A stretch of DNA of 60,000 nucleotides, from assembly GCF_963678635.1 (NCBI RefSeq), contig NC_087065.1:43465430-43525429 (forward strand), given 5' to 3'. The notes beneath the pieces were generated by a model. That model was given only the letters and a program-made list of their open reading frames with translations, made no database searches and had not been told where the DNA came from. Below are positions 44,491 through 58,212 of this stretch, one piece after another; position 1 is the stretch's first letter; every line of letters starts with the position of its first letter. Made by a program: the position numbers and the translations under genes. This DNA comes from Symsagittifera roscoffensis. Its lineage: Eukaryota > Xenacoelomorpha > Acoela > Convolutidae.

Positions 44491-44842
44491 TGTGATCACC
44501 TTTCAACGGACGCTTCGTTAACTGGGATAGGAGCTATTGTGACACAAAATCAGCAAGATGTGGACCGAGTCATTGCGTACGCCAATTTCGTACGCCAGAC
44601 TTTTAAACCACTGATTAAAAGACAACGAAAATACTTCGCAACCAAGGGGGAATTAAACGCAAATGTACTTTACACGCAATGTTTGGGGAACTACTTGATG
44701 GGGCTAAAATTCAAAATTGGCACGGATCACATAGTTTTTTTGGCTTAAAACAGTCAAGTAGCCGGACAGTTTGATAACTAGGTTTTTGGAAAAACAAGGG
44801 CAGTTCCTATTCAAAATCAAGATTGACGCGGGAAGCAAATTT
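44491..44842 (+). mobile_element. Ty3/Gypsy RNase H remnant (copy 2)
   Basis: Same as 38464-38815 with one residue change in the main open part (Q/L in LMGLKFKIGTDH). The same stop and frame change are present, so the damage predates the duplication. Confidence 0.75.
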
Positions 44843-44966
44843 TAAATAAACACAAGTTTTCAATAGAAGGTTCTCGAAAAATTTTGCTACAAACTAGGAA
44901 TCGATACAACTAGCATATCATCACATCGTCTTTAGGGAATCGCAAAACAAAAGAACCAATAGAAAA

Positions 44967-45457
44967 TTTAAGGAAGCTTTGTCCAATTATTTCGACAAAA
45001 ACTACAACGACTGAGCCAAATATCTTCAAACAAATTTGAAATATGATGGCTGACCGATCTTCACTTCATGCCGTGACAAAAGACAATCCTTATTACTTGA
45101 TCGTTGATCGTCCTTGATCCTCGTCAATAAAATGCTTGGATAATACATTTTAAATTAAAATGTTTGCAACGCCAAGTGACTACGCAAGGAATCTTAAGAA
45201 GGAACTCCAAACAGGCACGAACTGGTGAGCGATAGGTTGAATGTTCAACAGGAACGACGGAAGATCTACTATAACAGAAAAAAATGGACTCAAGTAAAGC
45301 ACTAGTTGTCGAGCCTACTCCTCGCAAAGACAGACAAAGAAGTTTAAGCAGTTCTTTAACGGACCACTCATAATCAAAAAGATTTTAAAGGGCTTAAGCC
45401 TAAGGATTCAGGACAAAAATCTGAGAAAAAGCAAAAAACTCATTATGATAGGTTAGC
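44967..45457 (+). mobile_element. Probable Ty3/Gypsy integrase C-terminal remnant (copy 2)
   Basis: Counterpart of 38940-39430, with the same RLNVQQERRKIYYNRKKW block and the same breaks. Confidence 0.45.
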
Positions 45458-46397
45458 AAAAGTGAACGCTCAGGAACTGAAATTAAGTAAAACTCGCGCC
45501 AAGAATAATGCAAGAAAAAAACAGAGCAACAAGAAAATGATTTGGTAGTTGTTGAGTTCTCTAATGCCAAAGTTAAGTTCTCAAAAAAGAATCTCCTAGT
45601 CTTTCCAAATGAGACACAAGCAGCAACTTCGAGAAAGATAAATTCCGATTATTTCAGAATCCCATCGGTATTCGATTTTGGATAATCGATTACTACATCA
45701 AAATCTGCAAATAAACTCCCTAGTAGAACCACCCACGAACCAAGGAGAAGTATAGTAAAAGAAACATCGTCCAAGTTACCGAGAAAAGATAAAGCGCAAG
45801 CAAAGTGAAAATCGTCAGCAGCTAGTTCTGTAAAAGATAATAATATTGCATCATCGAATGGAACAAGAGGTGACAAAAAGTATCATGTTACTAGAAAACC
45901 AAGTGAAACATCAGCGCCCGAACGATTTGGGGTCTATTTGTTGTATAAAGTCACTGATGATGATGAGGATATTATAAAGCTTTTGTTTAGGTAAATTAAT
46001 CCTGAAAAAAAACACACCTACTCATCAGGGACCACGAAGAAGCGTTTTTGGCGACTTAATGATAACACTACTATGTCTAGGGAAGCTGACTGGTGAAACT
46101 TTAGTGCCATATGATTTGAGAACATAATTAGGGAACAAATAATAACGTTGAACAAAATTAGCAACTGCAAAACGGAAGCGCTCTAAAGAGGGGAACCACT
46201 ATTGACACCGGTAGCAACTGAAGTCAGGCTAAAGTATAGCGTGTATGTGACGGGACTTAAGAAAAGAAGCTGGTAGGGCGATACAACATAGATCCATTCT
46301 TATTCCTACTTTCTACCCAGTCAACCAAAAAAATTGTGATGTGAGAGATTATGGGATACAAAAAGGTAAAAACTATCTTATTTTACCAGGATAAAAA

Positions 46398-46670
46398 ATG
46401 ACAGATAGTATTGTAAATGTAGCAAACTTTTGCATGAGGAAAATGAACAACAGGGGTGTCAAATATGTATATCCAGTGGAGTTGGTTTTGCCTACTAAAA
46501 AAATTAAGGGCTCACTTCTGTTCGAGGGTGAAGTAACCATTGAGACCTTGTATGCACAAGTAAGAATTGGAAACACTGGTAACTTGTTGGGTTTTGAGTA
46601 CCCAACAGGAATGCCACATGTAAAAAATTGGGGGAACAGTATTATCGGTAACGGACATACACCATGTTGA
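46398..46670 (+). other. Unidentified 90-codon open stretch (copy 2)
   Basis: Counterpart of 40373-40645; one residue differs (VRYVYPV versus VKYVYPV). Confidence 0.35.
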
Positions 46671-47119
46671 AACAACTGGGAAACCAGTGTTATTATTAGC
46701 AAAGCCTTCATGCATAAGAAGTGCTTCACTATTTTCAACAAGAAGTTTTAATTACCGATCAAGGCAAATCGAATGTCTTTGAAAAAGAGAAAATTTGCCA
46801 TAAAAGATTTAAATGATCAAACCTTATTGCTGGTTCTACTCTTAAGTAAAACAAATCAACAGTCAATTTTTTAACATGTGATGCAAATCAAGTACGTTTG
46901 AGTTTCCTGCAAATCTTGACTACTTAACCGCTAAAGATGTATTACCAAGTGAATTAGAGACGTTTTCACGGGGATTTTTTTTTACAAATGAAAATATACA
47001 GCCCATTCTGGAAAAGCACGAATGTGATATAGATAAACTCTTTGAAAATCAGCAAAAGAAAAATTTGAACATAAAAAAAAGACTGCGAGAAAGCGGGAGG
47101 TATAATTTAATTAATAAAT

Positions 47120-47674
47120 GTGCAAAAATTTGAAGAGATATTGTTTTGCTTTGAAAAATTTCCTGTTGAAGTCAAAAAAGCTAGTAGTGAGTCGCACATA
47201 GCCTTTATGGACAAAATCAGTAGACTAGTTTGCCCCAACTATACTTTCACCATGTGCAAAAGAGTCTATCCTAATGTTCTTGAATTAGAAAATGGATCCT
47301 TGGTATCATATGCAAAACAATCTAAATTGATTAACACGCCCAACAGATTAACAGCAACTGACAATAATCATGCAATTTTTAGCTCATATGAGTTTACCGG
47401 TGAAGGTCTGTTCACGAAGAAATACTTGAGAGAAAGCCAAATGTCGCAACTTATGAAACATAATAGGAAGACAATAACAGGAAAAGAGGTTTTCTTGGGA
47501 CACAATTTGGAATACTCTCATGATCAGTTGGGTCAGTTCGGATTTAAAACTTTTAACATACAGCTGGTACTGTTTCCTTGGTTTGTAGAAATGGGAACAC
47601 AGATGATCCGGAATTGGAGAACAGCTAGAGAAGCAATCTGTATGCTTACAGTCTATCTTCTAAGCAAAGTTTAG
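47120..47674 (+). other. Unidentified 184-codon open stretch (copy 2)
   Basis: Counterpart of 41095-41649; open throughout, three residues differ, two of them within SHIAFMDKISRLVCPNY. Confidence 0.4.
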
Positions 47675-48076
47675 GATTGATTTTGCGTATGTGTTTCTTT
47701 GCAGTTTTGATGAAGGATGGAGCGAGGAATGGAACGATAAACCAGCAGTTAATCATTTTAAAGAAACAAAGTTATCATAGACCAATGAGAAAATTCACCA
47801 AAAGTAAAAATGTGCACGTATAAAAAAACACTGTTGTTAAAGGAAACAAACGTGCAAGGCACAGGACATCCGGACCATGCAAATAAAAAACAGAAGGTAA
47901 ACCTCGTTAGTTTGGAATGCTTGGACAATTCAAGTTAGGATACTTTTGAGTTCAATTAGAGCATTTTAAAGCGAAATCACAGTAGTATCTGTTGGGTTGA
48001 AAAAAAAACTGAAAACACCGGGTAGTCTGTAGGGTTATGATGAAATTTTGTACGACTTTAGGAAATCGGCAACAGC

Positions 48077-48337
48077 TTGAAGTGCGTGAAGGTTTTGCTC
48101 GACGAACTATTGGAAGTTGAAGCTAAGGTTAGGCCAAAAATTATACAGTGTAGCTGTTATCAACACCAAATAAAGCACTGTAGCTCCATTGGCTTAGTTG
48201 CAGCCATCAAATATGCTGATTTGGCCACCAATGTCCTTCGAAGAGTGGCCAAGGCCTCATCATTAAATAAAGATGCCGAAAATAATCTTGATAACAGCCG
48301 AAAGCTGGGAGTAACAAGTGTACTACACGGGGAATAA
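48077..48337 (+). other. Unidentified 86-codon open stretch (copy 2)
   Basis: Counterpart of 42052-42312; one residue differs (VEAKVRP versus VEAKARP). Confidence 0.3.
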
Positions 48338-50916
48338 CTGAAAAGTTTTATACAAGAGATCGCTAAGTTAAACTATAAATTCCATTGAGAGATGCTTGAA
48401 TTTTTACAAAAGTAAAGTAAAAAATCTCGAAGTAATGAGGGACTCCAATCTGTTGGAGATTAAAAAAGTAATCTCTGAGAATCAGAGAAAGCTGAAAAAG
48501 CGAAAGAAATGCTCAAATTGAGAGCTCATCAAAGGACTCTTTCCGGAAGCTGATGCAAATGTTGTAACACTCCTTCCTTTATGTCACCTTCGCGATCAAA
48601 AATGTTAGGCTCTATAGCTATTGGCGCAAGGGCCAGAGACACAATCTCTGGTGGTCTTATATCTCAATCAGTCGGAGCCAACCAATTGTTCAACTAAACA
48701 TGGAACTCATGATCATGATATTGCTTAAAGGCCACTACCGAAACGCCGTTAAAAACAGGGTCGGTAATTAATGTTCATGTGTTTATTACATATTGTGTGT
48801 TGAATCTATTTCAGATGGATCAACCTAGAAACAGCATCGAACCAGAAGACAATATCCGGTAATTACACTCAGTAACTCAGGACATGGTAGACTACTTCTG
48901 TTTTTAATTTCAGTATGTAATTCAATCAAGATCAAGATAATCAGCTAAGTCAAGAATTTTTATAATGACCTTAGGAGTTTGTTTTCTACTCTCGAAAACA
49001 TATAGATGTCCCATTTGCTAGCACAACTTTCTCGCAACTATTTTTTTGGCTGTTCTGATCTTGACTTCTGATTTTCAGTTGTCGCGATAAAATCAGGTTC
49101 ATTAAACTCAGGCGATAGAATCAGGAGCTTTTGTGAAAATAAGTCCAAAACGAAAACTTCTTGCATTATGACCGACTGGCGCACACTCCGCGGACTCAGG
49201 ATCGAAGTATTCAGTGGGCGATATCATCATATCAGTGAGTACTTCATCAAGATATCAGAATTACGGTGCCAGAAGTCCATTTAAAGAAACTCAGAGCCCT
49301 CTAAATTTTTTTATACTGTAAAGCTCAAAAGCAAACTAAAAACTTTTATTTTCCCGCACAAATTCTTTTTCTATCTAAAAACTCTTCCTGATTTATTCAA
49401 GAAACGTCTCTGTTTTCGAAGAGCAATCTCAACTAATCTTTTCAAACAAAGTTTTGTAAATTGTAAAAATCAGTCATTTGAGTCAGGTTTCTGGAATGTC
49501 ATGTAAATCTTACTATACAGATAGAAATAAAAAAAACAGAGCAATAGAGTACAATCAGTTTTCTTTTAAAAAGATTGAGACTATGGTTTTCGTCAGATCT
49601 TACTATCGCGCGTCATGTTCAAGTTTACTCAAGCCTAATTCTGGTGGGTTGTCGTGTCGCCCATTTATGCTCTAGACTAGTCAGGAATGTTCAGCCCTCC
49701 TTAGATGTCTGGGCAGCGACTGGAGGAGTCTGCTTTTGTGACACAATGCTGTTTGTCAACTCGCTATCGTCGTCTGAGCTGATCACGATCCAACGCCATC
49801 ATGTGATCTTAGGCATTTATCATTTCTTTCTGCCTGTGGCAATCGCTCCACATGATTTGGTACCACCTTTAGTCTATGTTCCAGGTTTCTGCTGAAAAAA
49901 GTTTGCAAGTTACGCTATCGTTGTTGGCAAGGTCTTTGTCCAGAATAGTTGTACGCGCTTTTTGTATAACTTCTGGTTGCTTTCACACCCCTTTTCCAGG
50001 CAGTTGTTACTCCATTTCCATCAGTGAACAGCAAATGCTGGAACGCTCCCTGTCTCATTTCGTCCAGGAATGGCTTGCATTTTTTCACGTGTCACTTTTT
50101 ATGTTCTTTAGCAAAATCTTTTAACCAGGACGTCCAATGGAAAAAGAAATCAGGGGAAAAATTTATTCTGGCTTCCGATGCGATTGTTTTGTCGGTATAG
50201 CGAAGGTTTTACCAGCAGTCTCGAATAGACTCAGCCGTCTAGAATGATAGTAGGCCTCTAATGATAGACGTCCTCCACCTTGGGTGATTTACTTTCTAAA
50301 TATTTCACGGCATTTCCCTCAATCCAGCCCAACGCCAACATAGAGCTCACGTTGAAAAAAAAAGACTTTTTCATGATAGTTCAGTAATCCAGTCGACTTT
50401 ATTTTTTCTACGACCCATATCAGTCACAGGTTGCATTTTTCAGGATACCAATAGATCTGGATGGCTTCTCGCGTTCCTTTCTCCGGAGGTTTCCAGCAAC
50501 GGTTCAACTTCCATCATCTTTGCGTGAACGGGATTGAACTCGTCTATCACAGGAGCATCTTTGCCACTGGTATTTTGCTCTCAATTTCGGAGCTCATGAG
50601 ATCTTTTTTTTTTCTTCCATATTTCAATTAAATCCTCTTCTTTTTCCCAGGGTTTGGCACCATATGACTTTCTCGGTGTGAGTGTCGAGACATCCTGTCT
50701 AAGCGTACATACTTTGCTACAGAGAATGCTTTATCAATCAGAATTCTCTGGCTAGCAGCCTCCACCACTGTCATATGCACTGGGAAGGCACTCTCGGAAT
50801 AGGCTGCGAGGACCGATCCGACGACAGATTATGCAGGGGTATACTTTAACCTTCTTTCACGGGAAAGGCCGTCTCTGCCCGTAGTCCAATTTTCCAGCCC
50901 TTGATGTACTTATGGT

Positions 50917-51240
50917 TCATCGGCAACACTCCTGACCAACACGGGATTTTCGGAGATTTAATGAGATGTTGATTGAAATGAGAGATTCCAGACTGCATAA
51001 TCTCGAGAAGAATCCCATGGAGAACACCAAGCTGACAGTCGTGCTCTCGTGACAGTTCGCCTGGATCTGCAGATAGGTTTTTTCTTTCTCGGTTATATCA
51101 GCGAGCCACGTGGCTAATTCTCCGCTCTGATTCGATTGGATTGTCACGCAGGTTTCACATCGATGGGAGCCGGCTTCAATTTCCATTTCTAAACAGGTTC
51201 CTTGCTCCAGCTTGTTCTTACTCTTTGAGCCTCCAACCAT
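50917..51240 (-). other. Unidentified 107-codon open stretch
   Basis: A hydrophilic start (MVGGSKSKNKLEQG) and a Cys-containing segment SHRCETCVTIQSNQSGELAT, then a hydrophobic end. Open frame continues upstream out of phase (NEDFNLLSKLISAYQTI near 51270). Not recognised; part of the decayed block. Confidence 0.25.
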
Positions 51241-51927
51241 TTTCTCTCAAATCGTCTGGTAGGCACTGATTAGCTTGCTTAGTAAGTTGAAATCTTCATT
51301 TTTCTCCGGCATAAGTCTAACTTTTTCTGTCCACTTGCTGTTCTTATTGAGGGTGTGGAAACTATAAAGGTCTCGCCAACTTCTAACACACCCCCAGTTT
51401 TGCTTTCAAGACGCTCTTGAGTCGTAGTTCGACCTTCTTTCCGGACTTCAGAATGCATATTACTCTGGAGTGTCGTTCTAAATTCAGGCCTAACTTCAGT
51501 TTTTCGATCTCCAAAATCTCCAGAATGTTGATCTCAAAAATCTTCTAGATCCAGAATTTCCACAAAATTGCCACCTTGTTGAAATAAGCTTATACGGTTT
51601 CTACCTCCAAGAAAGGGTTATACACATTTCCAATTTTTTCGGAGACGTTTTGATATTCCCATTTCCTTGATGGCTTTGGCAAAATTTCTGACTTCATCAT
51701 TGATCCATGGAGATCGTGACTGCTGTCAGACTTCTGGTACGAGAACCGTCTGATCTCATCAGTCTTGGCTTTGTCCTATCGTGTTTCTCTGGTATGTTTG
51801 GCTTTTCCAGCCCCAAGGGCTGCTAAACATCCAAAATGACGATCGACACTCTGTTTTCCACTTCTTTGTTCTCCGAGGTTGTCTGATGGTGAGTTCTGAT
51901 CACCGCGTCTGGAATGACTGACATAAT

Positions 51928-52852
51928 CTATCTGACGAAACACATGGCAACCTTTCTGCTTGCTAGGCCAAGCCCTACGTCATGGCGATCCATATGTTGC
52001 GCAAACGTATCAAAGATTATCAGGTTCTTGTCCCCAACTTTGTTATGTCGTTCGATATCAGGGTGACAACTGCTAGGTACCGGAAGAACAGGGTCGCCAG
52101 TAAAAGTTTTGATGATGAGAAAACCTTCATCTTGTTCTCGAAGTTTTCCTTTAGTTTTTATTCTCAATCCTTGCCAGTTGACTTCATCAATCCAGAGTGC
52201 TTATTTCCGCTCGCTGCTAAGTGACCCAGTTCCTTTTCTTCTTCGACACTCTACTAAGCCTAGTAGATTTATCGAGATTGCTAGATTCCTTTGGTGAAGA
52301 AGGCTCAAGTATAATTTAATCATATTAGTTAAATTATCATTTTTTGTTCCTTTTTTCGATTTCAATCTTAGATTTTAAATTAGAGCTGTTTTTACAAGCT
52401 CGAAGCGTAGTTGCAGTTCCTTTCTTATTCAGCTCAATCATCTTGCTCAAAAGCACTTCTCTAGCATCAGGATATAGACCTGTTCCAATTAGGACAGGCT
52501 CGCCGTATGCCATCGCCACATTCCCCAGCTCTTCTTTGATTTCGTCCAAATTGACGTTTCTAGTCACACCAGGGTTGAATTTGGCCCAAAGACATTCCAT
52601 GACGCGTTATCAAAGTTGTTCATGAAGGCCGACTTCTTCCTATTGTGGTTGATGCCTTCTCTCGGAACTTTGCCAAAGAGCTTTGTCTTGGAGGTTGCGT
52701 CCTTTTACCTGAAGGTAGTTGCAATTTTTTTTAGGAGAGCGTAGCGATATATTTAGAGTGTTACCCCAATCAGAGTCACTCAAGTCTTCCAAAAGTTGCG
52801 CGATTGTTCGCCGTCTGTAAGGACCCCTATGGCCGCTGGATCCGGATTGCAC
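51928..52852 (-). other. Group of minus-strand open fragments, possibly one former gene
   Basis: In minus-strand order: 52852-52640 (SSGHRGPYRRRTIAQLLEDL), 52600-52337 (MECLWAKFNPGVTRNVNLDE, VLIGTGLYPDAREVLLSKMI) and 52167-51928 (DPVLPVPSSCHPDIERHNKV, IIFDTFAQHMDRHD). The first two are separated by about 40 bases and a stop. Basic and charged composition would fit a gag-like or DNA-binding protein, but no family is recognised. Confidence 0.25.
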
Positions 52853-55800
52853 GTTTGTTGCACCTTCCGCTTACATCAGTTCTGTGTTGCTGGGCTTATC
52901 GCTCATCTTTTCTTCCATTTTTATCCACTGGTTAGCCATCTTTATCACAAGTTATGTCGATAGATGGTGGAGACGTTGTTTGAGTCAATGTCTCGATACG
53001 AGACTGGCGCGGCACATAAAGCGTCCCTGTCGCCTCAATTCTGTGTCACAGATAGCACAATTCTAGAGCTCGATCATCGTATCTCGCCAATGATTTCCTG
53101 TTTTTGCATGCCTCATAAGCTATCAGAGCAATTTGTTCCTCATTAAAGATTTTCTTCATACCTCGATAACTCGAACGCTTTTACTTGATAATGTCTGCTC
53201 TCAGGGCTTCCTCTAACTATTCTTCGCTGCGTCGGCAAGCATGATCAGTCTAGTTATTGATGGAGATACTGTTAACCTAAATGTTGGCTGCTGCAGAGTG
53301 CCCGGTAAGCAGGTTAGGATGCGCTCTACTAATGTGACCTAGAGTCATCCTTCGGGTATTCAGGCTGCGTGACTGGTAATTTAACTTTCTCCAGGATGAG
53401 TATAAGTTAACGTTTCACCAACTCAAACACGCTCGTCCATGTTGGGACTTTCAAGATCTGGTTCAAACCTTTGTCCAGTGGCTCTTCCTGCGTTTTCTTG
53501 TTCTGGACCTGAGCTGTTTCTGAAAACTTATCTCAATCTAGTTCGAGCTCTGAATCTTTCCGAACAGCCCTTTTTGGCTCATATGTTCTATTAAGGCACT
53601 TTGATTGTACTAACTGAGGATGTTGCCATCTAAGACGCTAATAAGGCTGATGTGTAAGATGTGCTGATGTGTCTGTAAGCTGAGAGTGAGGGTTCTGGAA
53701 ATGCAAAGGTTACGCCAAGACCATAAACAGAAGTCACGAATTCGCCCAGGCCTAGCACTATCACTGGGGGATCTGACCGCATTGCCAAGAATAAGTCCGT
53801 GAGCAAGAGCAAGCCACTTTCAATGCCCTCGACTTCAGTTCATCATAGAATGATCTTCACAAAGGTGATGTCGAGTCTGCATTAGGAGGTATCGGATGAG
53901 CAGAGTCTTCCAACTTTTCCCGCACATGTAGTGTAAGAATAAGTATCCGTGTCGGCATGTTAGTCGGCATTCGACCTGGGATCTAATCTGTGGAATACCC
54001 CCAAGTTACCATGAGTCAGCAGTGGCCTCATTAAACATCCATGGCCACGTTAAACATCCATGCACTTTCAAGAGCTCGACTCCTAAATTGAACAAAAACT
54101 CAGGGCCCATTTTGAACAACATTCTAGGAAAGGCCAGATATATCGCCAGCAACAGGTTCATTGGAAATTTAAATATATCGGTCAGGAAGTTTTTGAGCAT
54201 GCCCTTGGCCGCTGACAAGAAAATTTCAAGATGATCCATTCCAGCAAGGACTCAAGTATCCTAGTATCTATGGCATGCTCTTCGTTCTCGACTTGCCTTC
54301 TGCATGATCTTTCCAGAATCCGGCCACAGTAGTTTCTTTAGCCTTGGTCAAAACATTCCCAACGTTAACCGACTCGCGTCTGCTTTTTCCAGTTCCTTTT
54401 TCAAGACATCCGAATCTGCATTATTAAAGAATGGACGTCTTCTTTCACTTGCTTCCCTTTTATCTCTAGTCATAGTGTCAAGAATGGCCATTAAGATTTG
54501 TCACAGGAGTATCACTACGTCATTGCTTCCAGATGTTCTGCCGCAATCACCGCATTCAATTAAGGAATTCGCGATCGTGACCTCCTTTTTCCCGAACCTT
54601 GAGTACGATGACAGAGCGTTCACTGCTTGTTGTTTGTCAGCTCGTCACTTGGGTTCGCCAGGTTCGAGATTTCAAGGCACAACACTTCGTCGATTACTAT
54701 CAAGATATCCACTCAAGTAATTTGGTTCTCGACTACTGTTTGGAGCCGCTATCACTATTTTCTGTCCAATACCTTCGGCTAAGAGCGCTCACATGGCATA
54801 TACAAATTGTAATGCTGATGACATCGTGGTGTAGCAAGCAGGTGGGGACACAAACGCGGCTCTATTTTTTTTACTACGATTCTGTTGTATACCAGTTCTT
54901 TGAGCTCTTCCATCGACGTTAACAGAAACAGCAACTGTATAGCTAACCATTTTTTTCAGAGGGATGCTCCTTCTGCCTCATAATTTTAAGCAATCAAGTT
55001 GATCGTAGGTGGTCGATTATGCCGATAAAAACTGCGATATAGGTTCACACGGATAATCAGAGTTGATCGGTACCGTAAAAGTCAACATCTGGCTGATACG
55101 TTTCGGGCTAAAAAAACCTCGAGTAAGTTCCTAGGAAATCCGAGCTCGCCACAGTTATTTGTCTAGCAGCTCTCGAATCCTGTCGATCACAGAGAGACAA
55201 GACTTTTGATACTTTCGAGACGCCGATTTTTCAAATCGAGAATCCAGATTCAAGCTGGGGCTATTTCTATCTTCTTTGGTTCCAGAAACTTGTTGGCTAT
55301 TCTGTTATGCTTGGGGTGGCTACGAGCAGCTTCCTGTGGAAACCATAGGGCTCTTGGGTATTCTATTATCTGCTTAAAGTTCTCCAGGACCTTTTGTTGC
55401 TTTCATTGACACGTCCAAAGATCGTCTTTTTTGGAAGCCTTAGCAACACCGCTATCTCCAGTTATGTATCAAAAAAAATTTGACCTGTGAACCATTAGCC
55501 AGTTTACGCAGTAATGATCAATCAGGTCCTCGTGGTTTAGTTTGGCTAGTTGCAATGCATCTATTAATTCGTGGCCGAACGATATTCTTTCGTGGTTCAG
55601 TTTGCCTAATTGATCTATATAGCGACATCTAGAGTACACCTCCTTCAGCTCATTAGCTGCTCTTCTCTCACCTTGTGTTGTCCCATGTTGGGATTGCTAT
55701 GTTACTGAGCTTCGAGGCGCGGAAGACCGAATCGCTCTTCAAGAATCCAACAATCTAAGCGTTGCGGAAGAAGGTTTCGAGGAGGTTCCAAAAAGAAACG

Positions 55801-58212
55801 TTTAGTCTGGATCAAGTCCTTTGCAAACCGTCCATGTTCTGCTGAAAGACGAGAATCAGACAACCCTCTACAGTTTGGAGATCAAAGTGAATGCCGTCGC
55901 TTGATGCATTAGGGGGTAGTCAGACATCAATCTCCGCTGCCATTTCTAGCAAGTTTAAGGAAGCAACACTGTTCGAGTGCAACCTGCGAACGGTTTCATT
56001 TGGGTGGATAGCCCTCTTGTTCAATTCATCTCCATTCTGGTCCAGAAGCATGTTAGATGGTACCGTGCAGATGTTCAAGAAATAGGGATCAAATTTGATC
56101 CTAAATGCTTCTATCAGGCACTTGAACTTGTCCATTAATCTGGTCATTGTCTGGGTTTCGCCCCGGGATATATCGTTTGTCTCTATCATCATAATTACAA
56201 TAGAAACCTTTGTTCATAGATATGTCGATCGTGGCTAGCATTTGGGGCATCGCGGGTCAAGATAAACTCAAAACACCGAATTACCAGTGGCTCCTCAATT
56301 TATACAACGTCCTGACTAGACTGACACCAATTTTCAAGCGTCACCACGGGCATGATCATGTAGTCTACCAAGGATGAGACCACAAAGACTGCCCTTCGGG
56401 TTCGTTGCTCCGACGTCCAGTTATTGATGTTGTATTTTTTTGTAAGAGTTCATGACTATTCCCACTATGTGGAGATGACCATTTCTGCAGTGATGTGTTC
56501 TGGAGTAGTTGTCCGACTCGTTTCTGTCGTCGCTCTCATTTGTATGGTTGTGACGCCATGTCTTCCACTACCTCCGGGCGTAAGGCCGGGGAGTGATACG
56601 AAAGGGATTGCCGCAGGTATCGGCCTACTTGTCGTTGGGTCCCTCCTTGCGGGTGGTCTCTCACAATCCAAGAGTGGCGTTTATCTGCTCCAGGGCAACT
56701 CGTTCAAAGTTAAAATTGGCCGATGCGCGGGGTGGTTCCTCCAAGTCCAATCTTGATCCTGATCTGGATCTCGGAGGGAGAAGCTTACTCTGCCTGGCTG
56801 GCTCCTGTCAATAATAGAACTAAGAAGAAGATTTCCTTTCATGAGACATTAACCCAGCACCTATTATAACATAAGTCATAATAGGGTTAAGCTTCGATGA
56901 GACATGATACAAATCATTATGTAAAACTAGTCCGAAACTTAAGCGTTCGAAACATTACTTTCGTGTTATCATTTGACAATTTTTCCCAGTCTTAGCGTCA
57001 GAACCAGGGGTCAAAAAACGTTCCCCCACATCTTAACAATATCCTAATCGTTTTAGTTAACTTTAAAGAATTGTTTTTAGCGTTATGCTTCGGTCAACTC
57101 ATGACAATTTCAGCAGTTTCTTTCAATGGATTTTTGTTTTCTATCGATGCTAAAGTAAAACTATTTGTAGAGAATTACTGTTTTTCCGAAAAATGTAGTG
57201 TGTAATGGCGTACAGTTCCCTGGAAATCAATCTGCCTCTATTTGGATCGTAGACGGGTAAGTAAAGTTATTTCACCTGTTTTTCTAGCAGAAAGTCTCTT
57301 AGACGAGTGAGCGCCAACACCACATGCTAGGGATCAACAAAATTCTTGTCACCGGTCTGCGTTATCAGGAAGCAAAAAAACTTGACGAGGGTTTGTGACA
57401 CATTTAGAGGGAATGCCGCCAGCCCATCTAGTCCATGTTTTTTCTTAACAAAAATTCCACATTCAGATAATCTCGCTTGAAGTCTGCTTCTTTTCTCGTC
57501 CTGAAGCTCGAGTCTGCTGTTATGCAGATTGCACTCGTGTTGTTGGACAAGATGAAGTCTTTTCTTGTATGATTACATTGTCGGAGTATCCATTTTTCTT
57601 TCTAATCTGTTTTTAAATAATCAGCCTATGCTTGGTTTTTCAAAAAACGGCTCTGCTACTAGCCCACCTAACTCTCTCACCTCTCTTGATTCTCTACATG
57701 ATTCTCTCTAATTTTTGGCGTGGGTATGTCCTAGCCCACTCCCCGGGCAAAAAGATTTATCGACGTACCCATCATTCGTTGCGTTTTAGCATGCTTCCCC
57801 GATATCTAAACTGATGAACTTCTTTGCTAACGATTTCACCTCCTGATACTCCTAAATTTTTCTTTGCTCTGACTTCGTACATCCATTCCAGAAATCTCAA
57901 GTTAGTTTGCTTTCTTCTGTCAAGTTCATCCTGTTGCAGACCTACCTCCGTTTCAGGCAGGGTATGATCGTTGTGCCAGTTGGTATCATCATCTATAATG
58001 ATTTGTCAGTCTTGATATTTTCCTACAACCGCCGTACCTGTTAATTTTGGGTTCAACTCAAGTGGTCTTATCTTATTCATCAGTCATAGCCCTTATCATA
58101 TTGTCTTATCATATCTGTTATAGGCCATTTTGCGGTTCCTCATGCCCCCTCTCATAGTGCTCATTGTCAAAAATTTATTCGGCTCTATTGTTTTATCTCA
58201 TTCTTTTCAGGC

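Larger units (their letters stand above)
44421..49696 (+). repeat. 6-kb tandem duplication, second copy
   Basis: Repeat of 38394-43671. It ends at 49696, after which the sequence (CCTCCTTAGATGTCTGG) is unrelated to what follows copy 1. Equivalent internal features are offset by 6025-6027. Confidence 0.95.
49697..58212. other. Broken, mostly minus-strand reading frames, origin unknown
   Basis: Many short open stretches interrupted by stops, best on the minus strand. I see no host gene and no transposon domain I can name. Frames such as LTPRKSYGAKPWEKEEDLIE near 50640 and MHSEVRKEGRTTTQERLESK near 51430 look like former protein-coding sequence. A plus-strand open stretch at 56424-56756 has hydrophobic runs (VVRLVSVVALICMVV, GIGLLVVGSLLAGG). 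The base composition is visibly less A/T-run-rich than the left contig. Decayed retroelement or large DNA transposon sequence is the likeliest explanation. Confidence 0.4.

Noticed and set aside
56424-56756. Membrane protein gene
   Set aside because: Hydrophobic runs only, no homology, and surrounded by broken frames; too weak to call.
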